Origin: Hymenobacter sp. DG01
Lineage (GTDB): Bacteria; Bacteroidota; Bacteroidia; Cytophagales; Hymenobacteraceae
NCBI RefSeq assembly: GCF_006352025.1
Contig: NZ_CP040936.1
Span: 4,652,001-4,716,000, forward strand
Direction: 5' to 3'
Length of the DNA stretch: 64,000 bases
In this document: piece by piece, positions 41,123 through 49,304 of the stretch
Numbering within the stretch: position 1 is the first letter of the stretch
How the letters are laid out: every line of letters begins with the position of its first letter
Made by a program: the position numbers and the translations under genes
Notes under the pieces: generated by a model
Told to the model about the DNA's origin: nothing
What the model saw: only the letters and a program-made list of their open reading frames with translations
The model's database searches: none

Positions 41123-42850
41123 ATGGCGAAGAAAACTGTCTCGGAAATAATAGTAGATACCCTGCAGGCCGCCGGCGTGACGCGGGTGTACGGGGTAGTG
41201 GGCGACTCGCTCAACGGCATTACCGATGAAATTCGGAAGCGGGAAGGCATTGAGTGGGTGCACGTGCGTAACGAGGAAGCCGGGGCCTTTGCTGCCGGGG
41301 CCGAGGCCCACTTGACCGGGACCCTGGCCGTGTGCGCCGGCTCCTGCGGCCCCGGCAACACTCACCTGCTCAATGGCCTCTACGATTGTCACCGCAGCCG
41401 CGTGCCGGTGCTGGCCATTGCGGCCCAGATTCCCAGCGTTGAAATCGGGACTCAGTACTTCCAGGAAACTCACCCTGAGCATACGTTTAAGGAGTGCAGC
41501 GCTTACTGTGAGCTGATCGGCATTGCGGACCAGACCGTGCGTACCACCGAAATAGCCATTCAGACGGCCCTGACCCAGCGCGGGGTGGCCGTAATTGTAG
41601 TGCCCGGCGACATCAGTCACCAGAAAGCTGAAGCTCCGGCCCCGCGTCTGCCCGTGTTGCGCAGTCGGGCTACGCTGGTGCCGGCCCAGGAGGATATTCG
41701 GGCGGCTGCCGACCTGCTGAATACAGCCGACAAAGTAACCATCATGGCCGGGGCAGGCTGCGCCGAAGCGCACGCCGAGCTGCTGCAGGTGGCTGAGTTG
41801 CTGGGCGCCCCCGTGGTACACGCCCTGCGCGGCAAGGAGTACGTAGAGCCCAACAACCCCTACGATGTGGGCCTGACCGGCCTGCTGGGGTTTTCCTCGG
41901 GCTACGAAGCCCTGATGGCTGCCGACGCCCTGCTTCTGCTCGGTACTGATTTCCCCTACGCCCAGTTTCTGCCCCAGGATGTGCGGGCCGTGCAAGTGGA
42001 CGTGCGCGGGGAGCACATTGGCCGCCGGACGCGGGTAGAGGTAGGGCTGGTGGGCGATGTGGCGGCCACGCTACGGGAGCTGCTGCCCCTGCTCAACCAC
42101 AAGCAGGACCGCCACCACCTGGTAAAAGCCCTGGAAAACTACCGCGACACCCGCGAAAGCCTCGATGAGCTGGCCACCGGAGAACCCGGCGATACCAGCA
42201 TGCACCCCCAGTATCTGATGCGCCTGCTGAATGAGCAGGCTGCCGAAGACGCCATCTTCACCTGCGACGTGGGCACGCCTACCATCTGGGCGGCGCGCTA
42301 CCTACGCATGAATGGCCGGCGCCGCCTGGTAGGCTCCTTCAATCACGGCAGCATGGCCAATGCCATGCCCCAGGCGCTGGGCGCCCAGCTGGCCTATCCC
42401 AACCGGCAGGTAATTGCCCTGGCCGGCGACGGAGGATTTGCCATGCTCATGGGCGAGCTGCTGACGCTGAAACAGCTGAAAGCCCCGGTGAAAGTTGTCA
42501 TCTTCAATAACAACAGCTTGGGGTTTGTGGAACTGGAAATGAAGGCCGCCGGCCTGCTGGAATACGGCACCGAGCTGGAAAACCCGAGCTTCGCGGCGCT
42601 GGCCGAAGCGGCCGGGGTGCGCGGTATCCGGGTTACGGACCCGGCCCGGCTTCCGGCCGCCATTGCGGAAATGCTGGCTCACCCGGGTCCGGTTATTCTG
42701 GATGCCGTTGTTAAGCGGGCGGAGCTGTCCATGCCGCCTACCATTCAGAAAGAGCAAATGCTGGGTTTCAGCCTCTACACCCTAAAAGCTATTATGAGTG
42801 GCCGGGGCGATGAAGTGCTGGAGCTGGCCAAAACCAATCTGCTGCGCTAG
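41123..42850 (+). CDS. poxB: Thiamine-pyrophosphate-dependent pyruvate oxidase/quinone oxidoreductase
   Basis: 575 aa from ATG 41123, close to E. coli PoxB (572 aa). Oxidises pyruvate to acetate and CO2 with electrons to quinone (membrane-peripheral in E. coli). Order: N-terminal PP/Pyr domain with the catalytic Glu in EWVHVRNEEAGAFAAGAEAH and the SCGPGNTHLLNGLYD stretch; central FAD-binding domain (KVTIMAGAGCAEAH...LLGFSSGYEAL); C-terminal TPP domain with the GDG...NN motif in ALAGDGGFAMLMGEL and VVIFNNNSLGFV. The C-terminal membrane-binding region is seen as HPGPVILDAVVKRAELSMPP and the following residues. Single gene. Confidence 0.88.
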   Translation: MAKKTVSEIIVDTLQAAGVTRVYGVVGDSLNGITDEIRKREGIEWVHVRNEEAGAFAAGAEAHLTGTLAVCAGSCGPGNTHLLNGLYDCHRSRVPVLAIAAQIPSVEIGTQYFQETHPEHTFKECSAYCELIGIADQTVRTTEIAIQTALTQRGVAVIVVPGDISHQKAEAPAPRLPVLRSRATLVPAQEDIRAAADLLNTADKVTIMAGAGCAEAHAELLQVAELLGAPVVHALRGKEYVEPNNPYDVGLTGLLGFSSGYEALMAADALLLLGTDFPYAQFLPQDVRAVQVDVRGEHIGRRTRVEVGLVGDVAATLRELLPLLNHKQDRHHLVKALENYRDTRESLDELATGEPGDTSMHPQYLMRLLNEQAAEDAIFTCDVGTPTIWAARYLRMNGRRRLVGSFNHGSMANAMPQALGAQLAYPNRQVIALAGDGGFAMLMGELLTLKQLKAPVKVVIFNNNSLGFVELEMKAAGLLEYGTELENPSFAALAEAAGVRGIRVTDPARLPAAIAEMLAHPGPVILDAVVKRAELSMPPTIQKEQMLGFSLYTLKAIMSGRGDEVLELAKTNLLR

Positions 42851-43084
42851 CCGGGCACTGCCTGCTAGGTTAGAACGCGGGAAGCGGGCTGGTGCTTGCC
42901 CGGCCCAGGAGGGGTAGGGCAGGAGCCCAGCCGCCCGCCGGGGACGTTTACCTGGTATTTTGAACAATCTAGCCCTTTTGCTATGTTACTCAGAGGCAGC
43001 CGACGCCAGCAAAACCGCGTCGGTTGCTTTTATTTGCTCTTTCCGCCGTTAGGGCCGCCGTGTGCCGGCCCGTTTGTACGCTCC

Positions 43085-43960
43085 ATGACCAATAAAGAAA
43101 TCAAAGCCCTCATCTCCCTGCTCGACGACCCCGAAGTTGCCCCGCAGATTCAGGAGAAAATCCAGACCCTGGGCGAAACCATTATTCCGTTTCTGGAGGA
43201 GTCGTGGGAGGAAAGTCTGGACCCACAGCAGCAGCAGCGCCTCGAAGACCTGATTCACCACCTGCAGTTTGAGGGCCTGCAACAGCGCCTGCGCGTGTGG
43301 CGCGACTCGGGAGGCGAAAACCTGCTGGAAGGTATGTGGCTGCTAAACTCCTACCAGTACCCCGACGCCGATTTTCAGGTGCTGAACCGGGCCATCGAGC
43401 AGCTGCGCTTTGAGGCCTGGACTCTGCTGCAGCCCAATATGCACCCCGCCGACCAGGTTCAGACCCTAAACCACGTTCTGTTCCGGACGCATAAATTCGC
43501 TGCCAACACCCAGAACTTCCACTCCCCAGCCAACTCCATGCTGCACCGGGTGCTGGAAACCCGCCGGGGTAACCCGCTCACGCTCTGCGTGATTTACCTG
43601 CTGGTAGCCCAGCGGCTCAAAATGCCCGTGTTCGGCGTGAATCTGCCCAACCTGTTTGTGCTCACGTATCGTCCTGAGGGTGCCCTGGAGCCGTTTTATA
43701 TCAACTGCTACAACCGTGGGCTGGTGTTGTCGCGCACCGATATTGAGCACTACATCGGGCAGCTTAACCTCACGCCCAACGAGATGTTCTTCGAGCCCTG
43801 CTCGCATATCGATATCGTGCGCCGGGCCCTGCGCAACCTGCAGCTCAGCTTCGAGAAGATGCAGGAACCGGCTAAGGCCGTTGAAGTAGGCCAGCTCCTG
43901 GCTATTCTGACCAGCGAATCGGACGCTACGGACGAAAACGCTGAGCCAAACGAAGAATAA
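43085..43960 (+). CDS. Transglutaminase-like (SirB1-family) protein
   Basis: 291 aa from ATG 43085 (frame open to 42896, but the MTNKEIKALISLL start is family-like). Residues 1-95 are an all-helical repeat region; residues ~120-240 are the SirB1/transglutaminase-like core with THKFAANTQNFHSPANSML and RRGNPLTLCVIYLLVAQRL (the Cys region), the His in NLPNLFVLTYR and a helical tail (DIVRRALRNLQLSFEKM). The C-terminus is acidic. Function unknown in bacteria. Closed by a strong terminator. Confidence 0.85.
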   Translation: MTNKEIKALISLLDDPEVAPQIQEKIQTLGETIIPFLEESWEESLDPQQQQRLEDLIHHLQFEGLQQRLRVWRDSGGENLLEGMWLLNSYQYPDADFQVLNRAIEQLRFEAWTLLQPNMHPADQVQTLNHVLFRTHKFAANTQNFHSPANSMLHRVLETRRGNPLTLCVIYLLVAQRLKMPVFGVNLPNLFVLTYRPEGALEPFYINCYNRGLVLSRTDIEHYIGQLNLTPNEMFFEPCSHIDIVRRALRNLQLSFEKMQEPAKAVEVGQLLAILTSESDATDENAEPNEE

Positions 43961-43965
43961 GAAGA

Positions 43966-44016
43966 ACCCCAACAGAAGGGCCGCTGATGAGACATCAGCG
44001 GCCCTTCTGTTGGGGT
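43966..44016. terminator. Strong bidirectional terminator
   Basis: 24-base perfect stem (core ACCCCAACAGAAGGGCCGC with its complement) and a 3-base loop, located between the SirB1-like gene (+) and the redoxin gene (-). Confidence 0.92.
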
Positions 44017-44071
44017 GTAAGCTAAGTAGGCTGGTTAGTGGCCTGATAAGATGGCCGGCCAGGAAATAGCG

Positions 44072-44683
44072 CTAAAACTTTTTAATCAGGCAGCCCGGCG
44101 CACGCTTATCAGCGACGCCAACCGGGCGGCCGGCCAGCAGGTTGTTGAGGGCATCGGCCAGGTAATGTTCTTTGGCGTAGCCTTCCACCTGCGGGTTATC
44201 ATCGATGGCGCCTTTGTAGCGCACGGCAAAGCCGTTGTCAACAGGTTGGAGCACTACCACCTCCGGCGTTTTGGTGGCGCCCAGCAGCGAGCTTACTTTC
44301 TGGCCTTCATCGGTGAGCAGGGGTAGGGCCGCGCCCCCCGTAGTCTTGATTTTGAGCTTTTCGGCGTCGCCGGTATCTGCGCTGGCCTCCAGGTTGATGG
44401 GCGCATTCACAAACAGAAACGGTACGCCTTTGGCTCCGTAGTCGGCGCTAAGCGAGTTCAGGCGACCTTCGTAGAGCTTGGAAAAGGCACAGGTAGGATT
44501 CACGAATACCACCACCACGGCCTTGCTGCCCGCGTAGCTTTTCAGGGCAACTTCGGCATTGGCGCTGTTCTTCAGGCTGAAATCGGTAACTGAGCGGCTC
44601 CCCTGCGCCCGGGCTACCCCTACCGCAGCGGTGCAAAAAACCAGGGCAGCAGCAGCAATAAGTGAAAGGCGGCGAAGAGACAT
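44072..44683 (-). CDS. Redoxin-domain protein with signal sequence
   Basis: 203 aa. Signal peptide LIAAAALVFCTAAVGVARAQ, then an AhpC/TSA-type thioredoxin fold. The active-site loop is VVVFVNPTCAFSKLYEGRL with one Cys (CxxS instead of CxxC), and a further Cys is near the C-terminus in KRAPGCLIKKF, which may act as a resolving thiol. TPEVVVLQP is the cis-Pro strand. Probably a periplasmic thiol peroxidase or reductase (inference). Start ATG 44683, preceded on the coding strand by a pyrimidine-rich TCACCCTTTCACTAAACTACC leader. Confidence 0.85.
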   Translation of the reverse strand: MSLRRLSLIAAAALVFCTAAVGVARAQGSRSVTDFSLKNSANAEVALKSYAGSKAVVVVFVNPTCAFSKLYEGRLNSLSADYGAKGVPFLFVNAPINLEASADTGDAEKLKIKTTGGAALPLLTDEGQKVSSLLGATKTPEVVVLQPVDNGFAVRYKGAIDDNPQVEGYAKEHYLADALNNLLAGRPVGVADKRAPGCLIKKF

Positions 44684-44780
44684 GAGAGGTAGTTTAGTGA
44701 AAGGGTGATGGAGCGAGTTAAGGTAAACATCCGTGAACAGGTAGGCGCAGTTCGCAAACCCGCTCGTTCACTTGGTTTAC

Positions 44781-45428
44781 CTAATCCCCCACGGCGTAAG
44801 TTAAAACGTAGTCCGGACTTGGACGCAGGTAATGAATCTGGTGTTGGCTGCGGAAGTTTTCGAGGAGCAGGTGTCCCGTCAATACACCGGCCTCCCGCAG
44901 CTCAAACGGGCTGAGCAGTAGCTGCTCTTTAAACACCAGGCCCCGACGACTGTGCAGCTTGTAGAGCGTCTCTTTGGCACTCCAGTAGAGACAATATTTT
45001 GCTGTTTCGTTGCCGGCATCGGTCTGCTCGGTTTCCGATAGAAACCGGCGGGCCAACTGTTGCGCTTTGGTGCGGATCAGTTCAATATCTATGCCAACCG
45101 CAGCCTGCGTAGAAAGTAAACCGGCTACCCACTCGCCGGAGTGGGAAAGCGAAACCCCGAAACCCGGCAATTCGGCGAAGTAGGGGCGGCCATTGGCGTC
45201 GTTGTGCAGGGTAGCCGGGGCGTCGCTTAGCTCGCGCAGCAGCTGGTGAGCCAGCGTCCTTCCGCCCAGCCACTGCCGAGCCCGCAGCTCGTCGCGCCCA
45301 TCGGGGTAGTGGGCCAGATAGTGCGCCTGAGCCGGCAGCAGCGGCCACAGCTCCTCAGCGGTTTCGGTGAGGAGCCAGAGGCCCAGCACGCAGGTTTGAG
45401 AAACAGGAGAAAGAGAATGAAGGGGCAA
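44781..45428 (-). CDS. 4'-phosphopantetheinyl transferase superfamily protein
   Basis: 215 aa, Sfp/AcpT-type enzyme that attaches the phosphopantetheine arm to carrier proteins. Family motifs: GVSLSHSGEWVAGLLS, VGIDIELIR (Mg-binding Asp/Glu), and WSAKETLYKLHSRRG (catalytic Lys/Glu). Sfp-type length. The start is TTG at 45426-45428, no better one being visible. Which acyl or polyketide carrier it serves is not clear from the window; no polyketide synthase genes are present here. Confidence 0.9.
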   Translation of the reverse strand: MPLHSLSPVSQTCVLGLWLLTETAEELWPLLPAQAHYLAHYPDGRDELRARQWLGGRTLAHQLLRELSDAPATLHNDANGRPYFAELPGFGVSLSHSGEWVAGLLSTQAAVGIDIELIRTKAQQLARRFLSETEQTDAGNETAKYCLYWSAKETLYKLHSRRGLVFKEQLLLSPFELREAGVLTGHLLLENFRSQHQIHYLRPSPDYVLTYAVGD

Positions 45429-45667
45429 GGAGCGAATGCGTGAGTAAATGAAGAAGTGAAGGTACGGCGGCCGCGGTATAGCTGCCAGCCCAGGGCCCGC
45501 CCTGGCCCGCTACCGCAGGTTCCCGGCGGGTGAAGGGTTGGGCGCTTTGTTAGGGGTAGGCGCTGGCTGGGTGGTTCGAAAAAAGGTGGCCGCGCGGCTG
45601 GGCTACGGCCGCGTATTGTTCCGGCGGTATCTTTACGCACTTCTTCACCCCTTCAGCTATTCACGCC

Positions 45668-46594
45668 TTGTCTTCCCGTCCCCAGGTTCAGAAGGTTGCT
45701 ACCCTCACCGGCCACCACGACTGCGTGTATGCCCTGGCCGGCACGGCCGGACAGGCCACGTTCTACTCTGCCGGGGCCGATGGAATGGTGGCCGCCTGGA
45801 ACGCCGACGCCCCCGGACAGGACGGCGAGCTGGTGGCCAAAGTCGAATACTCGGTGTATGCCCTGCTGCACCTGCCCAAGCAAAACCTGCTAGTAGTGGG
45901 GCACAACTTTCAGGGCATTCAGGTGATTGACCTGGCCCGGAAAAAGCTGGCCTACGCCACGGCCCTACCCCCGGCAGCCATCTTCGACATTGCCCACTCC
46001 GAGGCGCGGCAGCGTCTTTACGTAGCGCTGGGCGATGGCACACTGGCGGTACTGCGGGCCGCCGACTTTGCCGTAGAAACCCTGGTGCGCCTCTCCGAGA
46101 AAAGTCTGCGCTGCCTGGCTCTGCACGAAGAGCGCGGGGAGCTGGCCGTAGGCGGCTCCGACTGGCAGGTGCGCGTTCTGAATGCCGATTCCCTGCAAAC
46201 AAAACACGTCATTGAGGGCGCGACCAACTCCGTGTTCACTGCTGCCTACTCGCCCGACGGGCGCTACCTGCTCACGGCCGGGCGCGACGCGCACCTGCGC
46301 ATCTGGGACGTAGCGGCCGGTTACCGGGAGCACCGCAGTATTGTGGCCCACATGTTCACCATCAACCACCTGGCCTTCTCGCCCGATGGCACCCTGCTGG
46401 CTACCTGCAGCATGGACAAGAGCATCAAACTCTGGGATGCCCGCTCCTGGGAGCTGCTGCGGGTGGTGGACCGGGCCCGCCACGCCGGCCATGGCACCTC
46501 CGTAAACAAGTTATTTTGGCCGGAAGGGCAGAATAGGCTAGTTTCGTGTAGCGACGACCGCAGCCTGGCCCTGTGGCAGATTAGTACCGAGTAG
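45668..46594 (+). CDS. WD40-repeat beta-propeller protein
   Basis: 308 aa with about seven WD40-type repeats (e.g. ATLTGHHDCVYALAGTAGQ, HVIEGATNSVFTAAYSPDGRYLLTAGRDAHLRIWDVAAG, INHLAFSPDGTLLATCSMDKSIKLWDARSW, each read in parts). No signal peptide, so cytoplasmic. The only start is TTG at 45668, after a pyrimidine-rich leader (CACTTCTTCACCCC). No domain other than the propeller; interaction scaffold is the likely role. Neighbour of the DivIVA-domain gene, 115 bases downstream on the same strand. Confidence 0.85.
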   Translation: MSSRPQVQKVATLTGHHDCVYALAGTAGQATFYSAGADGMVAAWNADAPGQDGELVAKVEYSVYALLHLPKQNLLVVGHNFQGIQVIDLARKKLAYATALPPAAIFDIAHSEARQRLYVALGDGTLAVLRAADFAVETLVRLSEKSLRCLALHEERGELAVGGSDWQVRVLNADSLQTKHVIEGATNSVFTAAYSPDGRYLLTAGRDAHLRIWDVAAGYREHRSIVAHMFTINHLAFSPDGTLLATCSMDKSIKLWDARSWELLRVVDRARHAGHGTSVNKLFWPEGQNRLVSCSDDRSLALWQISTE

Positions 46595-46709
46595 TTGGCC
46601 GTAAGCACCCGAGCCCCCGTGTTTGCCCCGGCTACCGGGCCGCTATAAGGTGTGCTGCCCCGCGGCCATTTTTGCGGCTACCCGCTGCCTGTTACCCCAC
46701 TCACTACCC

Positions 46710-47753
46710 ATGAAAATTACCGCCCTCGATATCCGGCAGAAAACCTTTGAAAAAGCCTTTCGGGGATTAGACAAGGACGAAGTGCAGGCCTTTTTGTTGA
46801 CCCTTTCCCAGCAGTGGGAGCGGATGGGCGACGAAAACCGGGAGCTGCGCCTCAAGCTCGACCACGCTACTCAGGAAGTACAGAAGATGCGTGAGGTGGA
46901 AACCAGCCTCTACCGTACCCTGAAAACCGCCGAAGACACGGGCAACAGCATCACGGAGCAGGCCCAGCGCGACGCCCAGCTGCGCATTCGGGAAGCCCAG
47001 CTGCAGGCTGAGCAGCTGCTGGCCGATGCCCGCCAGAAAGCCCGCAGCGTGGTGGAAGACGCCTACCAGCAGGCTGAGCGCACCGTGGCCGACATGCAGA
47101 AGGAAGTAAGCAGCCTGGGCCAGGAGTGCCAGCGCCTGGAAAACCTGCTCGACGGCCTCACGCACGATTTGCACCGCCTGGCTTCTGATGCGCTGGATAA
47201 AGTTGAGAAGGCCCGCAGCCGCCCGAAAACCAGCACGGCCGCCATCCTTTCGCGGGCCGCGAGCGTAAAAGTGAACCGTCCGCACACGGCGGATGACTCA
47301 CCTAAACCCGACGCTCCCATGTACGTTTCCACTGCTTCTACTTCTTCTGCCGCGGCGGTTGCCGGCGGTTCCACAGCTTCCTTCTCCGAGCCGGTAGCCA
47401 CCCCGGCGCGCACCGCCCCGCCTGAGAAGCCTGCTACCACCGGTTACAACCCCAAACCCGGGCAGCAGCCCGACCCCGGCGCCCCGGCCCAGCAGCCTGG
47501 TCCCGAGATTGAGCGCCCCGGCAGTCCTGGCGAAAACCCCGGTATTTCGCCTGCCCCCCACATCGATCCGCCGAGTCCCTCGCGCGTGCCTGAGCCCGGC
47601 GCGCCGCAAGTGGAGCCCACCGCCCCCGATATTCAGCCCATCGGCCCCGGCCACCCCGAAATCAACCAGCCGGCCCCCGTTACGCACCCGGGCCAACCCA
47701 GCTTCGCGGCGGCCGCTTCTCTCAGTGAGAAGTCGTTTTTCGACGAGCTGTAA
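46710..47753 (+). CDS. DivIVA-domain coiled-coil protein
   Basis: 347 aa from ATG 46710. Residues 1-40 (TALDIRQKTFEKAFRGLDKDEVQAFL) match the DivIVA lipid-binding N-terminus with the aromatic/Arg tip. Residues ~40-160 are a coiled coil (ELRLKLDHATQEVQKMREVE...). Residues ~175-320 are a Pro/Ser/Thr-rich disordered tail (PKPGQQPDPGAPAQQP, etc.), and the last residues are SEKSFFDEL. DivIVA/GpsB-type proteins organise cell poles and division in Gram-positives; the family is less expected in this phylum. Likely membrane-curvature scaffold (inference). Confidence 0.82.
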   Translation: MKITALDIRQKTFEKAFRGLDKDEVQAFLLTLSQQWERMGDENRELRLKLDHATQEVQKMREVETSLYRTLKTAEDTGNSITEQAQRDAQLRIREAQLQAEQLLADARQKARSVVEDAYQQAERTVADMQKEVSSLGQECQRLENLLDGLTHDLHRLASDALDKVEKARSRPKTSTAAILSRAASVKVNRPHTADDSPKPDAPMYVSTASTSSAAAVAGGSTASFSEPVATPARTAPPEKPATTGYNPKPGQQPDPGAPAQQPGPEIERPGSPGENPGISPAPHIDPPSPSRVPEPGAPQVEPTAPDIQPIGPGHPEINQPAPVTHPGQPSFAAAASLSEKSFFDEL

Positions 47754-47781
47754 GCCTTCGTTGCTACCCCCTTTATTCGCA

Positions 47782-47809
47782 CAAAGCCTACCTTTCGGGG
47801 TGGGCTTTG
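47782..47809 (+). terminator. Intrinsic terminator after DivIVA-domain gene
   Basis: Stem CAAAGCCTACC with GGTGGGCTTTG (one mismatch) and loop TTTCGG, followed by TTGTTT. Confidence 0.75.
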
Positions 47810-47918
47810 TTGTTTAGAGCTACAAAGTCGCCGGCCGACTTCTTTCTAGACACATCCCTACCCCTGGGTGCGCGCTACATTCCCTTGCACGTATTTTAAC
47901 CATCTACTTCTTTACCAC

Positions 47919-48275
47919 ATGGGCCAGATTGCACTGGAAGGCATGGAGTTTTTTGCCTTTCACGGATACTACGACGAGGAGCAGAAAATCGGAAACAAGT
48001 ACGGAATCGACCTCTACATTGACACCGACCTGCACGCGGCCGGCGCCTCCGACCAGCTGCGCGAAACCGTAAACTACGAAGTGCTTTACCGGGTGGTAGC
48101 CGAGGAAATGCGGGCCCCAGCCCGCCTGCTGGAGCACCTGGGCCACCGTGTGATGGATCGGGTGCTGGAAGAATTCCCGTACATCGAGGGCGTACGGGTG
48201 AGCGTGTCCAAATTCAATCCGCCGCTGGGCGGTATCTGCCACCGCGCCCGCATCACGTTGGAGCGACGCCGCTAA
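47919..48275 (+). CDS. folB: Dihydroneopterin aldolase
   Basis: 118 aa from ATG 47919. Converts 7,8-dihydroneopterin to 6-hydroxymethyl-dihydropterin in folate synthesis. Family residues: EGMEFFAFHGYYDEEQKIGN, the substrate Glu in DQLRETVNYEVLY, and the C-terminal KFNPPLGGICHRARI (catalytic Lys). Usual length for FolB. The folate route is completed elsewhere (folE at 20856). The leader is pyrimidine-rich. Confidence 0.95.
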   Translation: MGQIALEGMEFFAFHGYYDEEQKIGNKYGIDLYIDTDLHAAGASDQLRETVNYEVLYRVVAEEMRAPARLLEHLGHRVMDRVLEEFPYIEGVRVSVSKFNPPLGGICHRARITLERRR

Positions 48276-48409
48276 CACCCCTACCCCCGGCCCATCAGCC
48301 AAGCCACCTCCAGCCGACCAGGGTTTGAGCAGAAAGAGGGGGTAGGCGAATGGGGCAAAAGGAGGGGGCATCAACCAGTACAGGTGCCGAGGCCATAGGG
48401 CCGGTTGCG

Positions 48410-49054
48410 TTACCCAGGAGCTCCTGCCTGCTTTATCTCGATCAGCAGGAGCTCCTGGGCGCGCCGAAAATCCCGGGGGCTTTTGTCGCTGACGATGCTG
48501 GAGAAGATAGGGTCCTCCCGGAGGCTGGTCCGTTCACCGGCCAGGCCGGGTATGCCATGAATGTGGCGCGCCGCCTGCAGGGCGTGGTAGCGGACCAGGT
48601 AGTCGGGGTGGGTGAGCAGGTTGATGATGCGCCGGATAATATCGGCGTTCAGTTGGGCGCGGGTGTAGTAATAGCCCAACCCGGTCAGCACCTCAATAAG
48701 AGTGTAGGTATCCCGGGCTTCGAGCACGCGGGCTACCTGGCGCAGATCCAACTGGGCAGGGTCAATCTGGCTGATGGCTTGCAGCACGTAGTTCGCCGCT
48801 TTAGGCAAATAGTTATTCAGGGCGGGTAGGGCCGGTCGGTGCCGCAGATACGCCAGTCCCAGCACAACGCGCGCATCGGCGGGGCCATGCTCCAAGGCGT
48901 GAATAAGCTCAGCGGCGGCCTGCTCTTGCTCCGCTGCTGACAGGCCACCAAGAGAAGCGGCAGCATCTATGACTGAGTCGAAGCCGTCGTGCCAGGCCAG
49001 GTAGTTGTCAATAGGCCCGAAAAAGGCGCGACGAAAGGATTCCATAGCATCCAT
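48410..49054 (-). CDS. HEAT-repeat-like helical protein, unknown
   Basis: 214 aa, all-helical, with HEAT/armadillo-like alternation, e.g. AAAELIHALEHGPADARVVLGL, QAISQIDPAQLDLRQVARVLEA, INLLTHPDYLVRYHALQAARHI. No signal peptide. Family not recognised. Start ATG 49054 (another ATG three codons in). The 3' end overlaps an inverted repeat at 48413-48459. Confidence 0.72.
   Translation of the reverse strand: MDAMESFRRAFFGPIDNYLAWHDGFDSVIDAAASLGGLSAAEQEQAAAELIHALEHGPADARVVLGLAYLRHRPALPALNNYLPKAANYVLQAISQIDPAQLDLRQVARVLEARDTYTLIEVLTGLGYYYTRAQLNADIIRRIINLLTHPDYLVRYHALQAARHIHGIPGLAGERTSLREDPIFSSIVSDKSPRDFRRAQELLLIEIKQAGAPG
48413..48459. repeat. Inverted repeat with self-palindromic arms at gene 3' end
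   Basis: Arms CCCAGGAGCTCCTGC (48413-48427) and GCAGGAGCTCCTGGG (48445-48459) are exact reverse complements, and each arm contains the palindrome CAGGAGCTCCTG. They lie in the last codons of the HEAT-like gene and may act as its terminator. Confidence 0.85.
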
Positions 49055-49130
49055 AGCAGGAAAGAGCAGGCAGGTAAACGGAGGCGTAAAGCTAGGATAA
49101 GGAATTCATTAGCAGCAAGGTTGAATATTA

Positions 49131-49146
49131 TACGAAAAAAATCGTA
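49131..49146 (+). promoter_or_regulatory. BlaI-type operator copy 1 (TACGA-N6-TCGTA)
   Basis: Perfect dyad TACGA AAAAAA TCGTA upstream of the -33 region of the blaI-type promoter. One of three identical half-site pairs in 74 bases. Confidence 0.8.
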
Positions 49147-49154
49147 GATTAAAC

Positions 49155-49185
49155 TTGCTTCTACGATACACTTCGTATATGTTTG
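49155..49185 (+). promoter_or_regulatory. Promoter of the BlaI/M56 operon
   Basis: TTG at 49155-49157, a 20-base spacer, and TATGTTTG at 49178-49185, matching the Bacteroidota -33/-7 consensus (TTG, TAnnTTTG). Operator copy 2 lies inside the spacer. Confidence 0.7.
49162..49177 (+). promoter_or_regulatory. BlaI-type operator copy 2 (TACGA-N6-TCGTA)
   Basis: Perfect dyad TACGA TACACT TCGTA, lying between the -33 and -7 boxes, where a bound repressor would block polymerase. Confidence 0.8.
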
Positions 49186-49188
49186 ATG

Positions 49189-49204
49189 TACGAACTGATT
49201 CGTA
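49189..49204 (+). promoter_or_regulatory. BlaI-type operator copy 3 (TACGA-N6-TCGTA)
   Basis: Perfect dyad TACGA ACTGAT TCGTA at and just after the predicted transcription start. Copies begin at 49131, 49162 and 49189 (31 and 27 bases apart, close to three helical turns). Confidence 0.8.
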
Positions 49205-49304
49205 GTAAATGGCTGCCTGCTTTCCGGCGCGACGGAAAACCAACTGCAGGCAACGGTTGCGCATCAGCCAGACGTCTAACTCAGTACCGCTTACCGCTTT
49301 CATC

